Shown here piece after piece: positions 60,801 through 64,000 of a stretch of DNA of 64,000 bases. The stretch covers positions 6,076,001 through 6,140,000 of the forward strand of contig NZ_VIVR01000001.1 of the NCBI RefSeq assembly GCF_007828955.1. Direction: 5' to 3'. This DNA is from Kitasatospora atroaurantiaca. GTDB taxonomy: Bacteria; Actinomycetota; Actinomycetes; Streptomycetales; Streptomycetaceae. The notes under the pieces were generated by a model that ran no database searches, was not told the origin of the DNA, and saw nothing but the letters and a program-made list of their open reading frames with translations. A program made the position numbers and the translations under genes. The first letter of the stretch is position 1. Each line of letters starts with the position of its first letter.

Positions 60801-61157
60801 GGTGCCGAGCCGCCGTAACCGCCGGGCGAGGAGGTTCGCCCGGCCCTCCAGCTGCGCATAACTGAGCGACCCGTGCTCCGACACCACCGCGAGGTGATCG
60901 GGCGCGCGGGCCGCCTGAAGCCGGAACAGCTCGGGGACGGTCCTGCCCGCCCGTGGTCCCGGCCCGGCCGGACGCATGTCCGTCCAGGTGGCCTCGACCA
61001 CGGCGAGACAGCGGTCCCTGGCAGCGGGCTCGCCGAACCGGCGCCAGCCCGCCGGAATCCCGAGAGCAGCCGGCCATACCGAATACTGCCCCCTGGTATT
61101 GATGACCACGACCTGCAATTCGTCGGACCGCGTCGAGAAGGAGTCGTGGTTCACCAC
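57894..61157 (-). CDS. NRPS-like MbtH-adenylation-carrier-thioester reductase fusion
   Basis: 1087 residues from GTG 61157 with GGGAGG six bases upstream (a second GTG follows directly). Residues about 4-65 are an MbtH-like domain (GQYSVWPAALGIPAGWRRFG, CLAVVEATWTDMRP), normally a separate protein. The adenylation domain (about 75-590) has MIYTSGSTGAPKGVMIDH, FDTSLEQIFTTL with the Asp that binds an amino group, NAYGLTETT, YRTGDSGRLRPDG and PLKRSGKVDRRS. The carrier Ser is S625 in FFRMGGNSLL. A C-terminal reductase domain has ILLTGATGFCGTHLLDIL near 710 and YVEAKWVAE (YxxxK) near 875. There is no condensation domain. It should activate one amino acid and release it as an aldehyde or alcohol. 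Divergent from the GGDEF-EAL gene. Confidence 0.93.
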   Translation of the reverse strand: MVNHDSFSTRSDELQVVVINTRGQYSVWPAALGIPAGWRRFGEPAARDRCLAVVEATWTDMRPAGPGPRAGRTVPELFRLQAARAPDHLAVVSEHGSLSYAQLEGRANLLARRLRRLGTGLDSIVTVCLERSPDMVVGLLAVLKSGGAFLPLDPGLPERRLAQFVEDSRSTVVLTDAAHAGIAGPAELVLPEEFRADSASPSAESLPDGPAPDDLAYMIYTSGSTGAPKGVMIDHRSLACVLSHLVHAYALHPDDRVLQLGALGFDTSLEQIFTTLLSGGTLVLAADRGWAPTELMSRLREHGITVADLTPAYWHQFVSATEDDGAPSSSLRLVIVGGDVVHADDCRSWFRRMPGVDLLNAYGLTETTITSTLCVLDEGLLAARSGSRVPVGSPLPDTYVHLLDERLQPVPAGQDGEIFIGGRGVARGFWRQPGRTAESFLPDPYSPEPGGRMYRTGDSGRLRPDGRLEFLGRIDDQLKIRGFRVEPAEIEAALTAHPDVDRAAVVADGRAGEEKTLVAFYTRAGPAGQQAREPVSEAGLRSFLAQTLAGYMLPARLTAVDRLPLKRSGKVDRRSLSLGRAAKESATASAAGTPVSAGISELWSQLLHLEQVGEEDDFFRMGGNSLLAMEMLARVRIMFGIGVSQTRALTRALLEDPTLDAFARSTMAARAGTLSAAGSGRVDFEAESRLLVPIRRNTGPPPRWEQPSDILLTGATGFCGTHLLDILVRTTNARIHCLTRANDTRHALERIRAVHRHYLVRDPLHDLPQDRVVPVVGDLGEPYLGLSPDRFEALADTVDLVYHCAGHVNFIYPYHELSPTNVAGTRELIRLAGHSRSVPVHYLSSMAVLAGYGTAGVRRVTEETPLSHADRLSVGYVEAKWVAEALLQKAAAEGLPVAIYRLNDITGDQRTGMMNTGTEMCALIKFIADAGCSPDVDLPLDFVPADCFARAVTHISTRRRATGDVYHLTNPQYVFVGALAERLRAFGYRVEELPYPEWVRRFASYAALHPNHPMTSFLPLFVDRSSGADLTVSEMYFRHTFPLFSRDNTDAALAGSGIEIPPVDADLLDRYIANLLSSGYLAQPAAE

Positions 61158-61379
61158 CCTGACCCTCCCGGTGTGTAGGCCCCCGCGCCCCTTTTCTTCG
61201 AATATACCCCTGCCATCGGATCCGCATCTCGGCAAGCCGGGCACCTGGTTGGCAGTTGCTGCTGGCATATGCCTGGGTAATGATGGAAATTACGGGTTTC
61301 ACGGCGTCAGGTATGCTTGGGTGGAAATCAATTCGAATCTCTTGCGCGTACCTCGACGGAGCGCCGCATGGAGAAAGCG

Positions 61380-64000
61380 ATGACCAACTGGCGGTGGCAG
61401 TACGTAACGCTCGGTTTCCTCGGGTGGATGGCCCTGCTCACGGCCATGTACTACGTGCACCCCAGTCAGCGGATCGTCTGGTGGACCGGGATCGGGCTCA
61501 GCGGCGTCGCAGCCATCCTGGTCGGGACGTTCCGTAACCGCCCGTCCTACCCGCTGCCCTGGTTCCTGCTCGCCGCGGCGAACCTGAGCTTCACCGCGGG
61601 TGAGGTCTCCGAGGTCGTCCTCACCCAACTCCTGCACCAGGAGAACCCGTTCCCGTCGATCGCCGACGTCTTCTACCTCACGACCTACCCGCTGTACGCG
61701 ATCGGGCTGCTCCTCTTCATCCGGCGCCGCAGCGCCGGCCGCGACCGGGGCAGCCTGATCGACGCGCTGACCTTCACCGCGGGCCTGGCCCTGCTCTCCT
61801 GGATCTACATCGTCCTGCCGTATGCCCACATCGTGGAACTGACGTGGGTTCAGAAGGCCTTCGCCATCGCCTATCCGCTCGGCGACATCCTCGTCCTGGC
61901 GATGCTGCTGCGCCTGCTCGCCCCCCACGGCCGCAAGAGCTGGTCGCTGCGGCTGCTCACGGTCGGCACACTCGGCATGCTGATCTCCGACGTCGCATTC
62001 GGGCTGATCCAGCTGCACGGGAGCTGGCGGATCGGCACCCCCGTCGACCTGGGCTGGGCCGCCTACTACACCGCCTGGGGTGTGGCCGCCCTGCACCCGT
62101 CCATGGTGACGATGACCAAGCCGGTGCCCTCACCGCGGACCGATGTCGCGCGCGGGCGGATCGGCCTGCTCACCTTTGCCTCGCTGATCGCGCCCACCGT
62201 GCTGCTGCTGGACGCCATCCGCGGGGACACCAGCAACGCCGGGGTGGTCGGCGCGTTCTCCGCCCTGCTGTTCCTGCTGGTCCTCTGGCGGCTCTCCGGT
62301 GTGGTCACGGCCCATCGTCAGACCGTCGCCCGGGAGCGGGTCCTGCGCGTCGCCATCAGCTCCCTGGCCGCTGCCACCAGCGTGGAGGAGGTCACCGCGG
62401 CGATCCGGACCGCCGGGTCGGAGCTGCCGCCGCCGAACCCGGAGCGCCAGGTGGTGCTCGGGCTGAGCGACGAGGCCGGCGGCCTGAACCTGCGCCCGGC
62501 CGGCGGAGTTCCCGCCGGGCTGGCCTCCCACCGGGTGCCGGGGGCCGTCCACGACCTGATCGTCAGCCGCCGGACCCATGAGCGCCCGACGGCCGCACTC
62601 GGCGAGGATCTCGCCGCGGCCCTGCCCGGCTCCGGCCACGCCCTGCTCTGCCCGATGGCCCTCCAGGACCGGCCATCGGGCGACCCGCTGATCGGCGTGC
62701 TGATCGTCGGCGGTGGCGAGGAGGAGCTGGCCGCCCTGACCGCTACGGCGGAGGCGCTCGCCTCACAGGCGGCACTGGCGCTGGAGCGCATCACGCTGAG
62801 CCAGGAGGTGACCCGCCGCAAGAGCGAGGCGTACTTCCGGACGCTGGTGCAGAACGCCTCGGACGTCATCCTGATCCTGGACGACGACGACCTGGTCCGG
62901 TACGCGAGCTCCTCCGCCGACCGGGTGCTGGGCTACCCCTCGCTGATCGGTGTGCCGATCGCGCAGCTGGTCCCGCCCGAGGAGAGCGCCTCGGCCGTCG
63001 CCGCACTCGCCCAGATGCGCGGCCGTGACCAGCGGGAGAAGCGCGAGCACTGGCGGATGGTGCGGTACGACCGGGTGTCCATCGAGGTCGAGGTCCGGCA
63101 CAGCGACCTGCGGACCGACCCCACGGTCTCCGGGCTCGTGCTCACCCTGCGTGACGTCACCGAGCAGCGCCAGCTGGAACGCGAGCTCAGCCACCGGGCC
63201 TTCCACGACTCGCTCACCGGCCTGGCCAACCGCGTGCTGTTCCAGGACCGGGTCAACCACGCCTTCAGCCGCGGTATGCGTGGCGGACTGGCGGCCGGGG
63301 TCCTGCTGATCGACATCGACGACTTCAAGGTCGTCAACGACACCATGGGCCACAGCGTGGGCGACGAGCTGCTGGTCGCCGTCTCGCTGCGGCTGTCGAC
63401 GATGGCCCGGGCCTCCGACACCGCGGCACGGCTTGGCGGTGACGAGTTCGCGGTCCTGATCGAGGACTCGATGGCACCGGCCGACGCCGAGGCCTTCGCG
63501 GACCACGTCATCAAGGCATTCGCCGACCCCTTCCGCCTCAGCGCCGGGCCGATCAACGTGTCCGTGAGCGTCGGGATCGCCACCACCGAGGACAGCGTGG
63601 ACTCCGCCGAGCTGCTCACCCACGCCGACCTGGCGCTCTACGCGGCGAAGGGGGCGGGGAAGCGTCAGTGGCGGCGCTTCCACCCCGTCCTGCAGGCCGG
63701 CATGATCGAGCGGCACGAGTTGCAGGCGAGCCTGGACAGTGCCGTCGCCGAGTCCTCCTTCCAGGTCCTCTACCAGCCGATCGTGGAGATCGCGAGCGGG
63801 GCCCTGGAGGGCTTCGAGGCGCTGGTCCGCTGGCCGCACCACACCCGCGGCCTGGTGCCGCCGGAGCAGTTCATCACCCTCGCCGAGGAGAGCGGTCAGA
63901 TCGTGCCGCTCGGCGCCTGGGTGCTCGGCCACGCGGCGGCGGAGGCGTCCCGGTGGCAGCAGACCGCGTCGGAGTGCCTGGACGGCCACGACGGCCTCGA
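61380..64000 (+). CDS. Membrane-bound PAS-GGDEF-EAL cyclic-di-GMP protein (3' end beyond window)
   Basis: The frame from ATG 61380 (GGAG six bases upstream; ATG 61368 is an alternative) runs to the window end, about 873 residues. About ten hydrophobic segments occupy residues 1-300 (YVTLGFLGWMALLTAMYYV is the first). A GAF-like segment follows, then a PAS domain (ILILDDDDLVRYASSSADRV) at about 485-600, a GGDEF domain with intact LGGDEFAVL, and the start of an EAL domain with YQPIVEIASGALEGFEALVR. Both catalytic signatures seen are canonical, so it may make and degrade c-di-GMP, which controls development in streptomycetes. It is divergent from the NRPS-like gene; a functional link is unproven. 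Confidence 0.92.
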   Translation, partial: MTNWRWQYVTLGFLGWMALLTAMYYVHPSQRIVWWTGIGLSGVAAILVGTFRNRPSYPLPWFLLAAANLSFTAGEVSEVVLTQLLHQENPFPSIADVFYLTTYPLYAIGLLLFIRRRSAGRDRGSLIDALTFTAGLALLSWIYIVLPYAHIVELTWVQKAFAIAYPLGDILVLAMLLRLLAPHGRKSWSLRLLTVGTLGMLISDVAFGLIQLHGSWRIGTPVDLGWAAYYTAWGVAALHPSMVTMTKPVPSPRTDVARGRIGLLTFASLIAPTVLLLDAIRGDTSNAGVVGAFSALLFLLVLWRLSGVVTAHRQTVARERVLRVAISSLAAATSVEEVTAAIRTAGSELPPPNPERQVVLGLSDEAGGLNLRPAGGVPAGLASHRVPGAVHDLIVSRRTHERPTAALGEDLAAALPGSGHALLCPMALQDRPSGDPLIGVLIVGGGEEELAALTATAEALASQAALALERITLSQEVTRRKSEAYFRTLVQNASDVILILDDDDLVRYASSSADRVLGYPSLIGVPIAQLVPPEESASAVAALAQMRGRDQREKREHWRMVRYDRVSIEVEVRHSDLRTDPTVSGLVLTLRDVTEQRQLERELSHRAFHDSLTGLANRVLFQDRVNHAFSRGMRGGLAAGVLLIDIDDFKVVNDTMGHSVGDELLVAVSLRLSTMARASDTAARLGGDEFAVLIEDSMAPADAEAFADHVIKAFADPFRLSAGPINVSVSVGIATTEDSVDSAELLTHADLALYAAKGAGKRQWRRFHPVLQAGMIERHELQASLDSAVAESSFQVLYQPIVEIASGALEGFEALVRWPHHTRGLVPPEQFITLAEESGQIVPLGAWVLGHAAAEASRWQQTASECLDGHDGL

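Overview
The window comes from a high-GC actinomycete, most likely Streptomyces or a close relative such as Kitasatospora. Supporting signs are very strong third-position G/C bias, frequent GTG and TTG starts, a glgE-treS-mak operon, small actinobacterial families such as DUF1876, and three copies of a dispersed GC-rich inverted repeat typical of streptomycete intergenic DNA. No rRNA, tRNA, CRISPR array or intact insertion sequence was recognised.

Layout. 1-2.5 kb: a two-gene minus-strand operon, DJ-1/PfpI protein then a benzoylformate-decarboxylase-like ThDP enzyme cut by the window edge. 2.8-7.9 kb: a coupled glgE-treS-mak operon for alpha-glucan synthesis through maltose 1-phosphate, with no glgB beside it. 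8.4-17.2 kb: an accessory block with an IS701-derived protein that lost a catalytic Asp, a PobA-like flavin hydroxylase, an O-methyltransferase with an unrecognised N-terminal domain, a polyprenyl diphosphate synthase, a TPR-LuxR regulator, a small TPR-like protein and a flavin monooxygenase. 17.3-27.4 kb: mostly single genes (YchJ, amidohydrolase, uracil-DNA glycosylase-like protein, a MarR/SDR divergent pair with a clear operator, an MBL hydrolase, an AlkB-like dioxygenase, a STAS protein, an NfeD-like/flotillin pair, a DUF3048 protein).

27.5-33.6 kb: a divergent catabolic locus. RidA, IclR and a 2-keto-3-deoxygluconate kinase are on the minus strand; a fold-III PLP deaminase, an N-acyl-D-amino-acid-deacylase-like enzyme and a KDPG aldolase are on the plus strand, with an 11-6-11 inverted repeat between the two arms. 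Read together they spell deacetylation, deamination to KDG, phosphorylation and aldol cleavage, which fits N-acetyl-D-glucosaminate, the product of oxidative chitin breakdown. 34.6-48.8 kb: a high-mannose N-glycan locus with a GH38 alpha-mannosidase, a secreted GH85 endo-beta-N-acetylglucosaminidase, a LacI regulator with two matching operators, an ABC sugar importer (binding lipoprotein and two permeases, no ATPase) and a GH2 beta-mannosidase.

48.9-56.9 kb: mainly secreted or single genes, namely a Tat-exported agmatine-deiminase-family protein, a GT1 glycosyltransferase, a phospholipase D-type protein, a type II (VAO-fold) cholesterol oxidase, a DUF1353 protein and a DUF1876 protein. 57.1-61.2 kb: a compact two-gene biosynthetic operon, an MbtH-adenylation-carrier-thioester-reductase fusion followed 28 bp later by a divergent leucyl/phenylalanyl-tRNA-protein transferase homologue. 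This suggests a small product made from a carrier-bound, reductively released acid and an aminoacyl-tRNA-derived residue, and it is the best candidate in the window for an undescribed system. 61.4 kb to the end: a multi-pass GGDEF-EAL protein, cut by the window edge.
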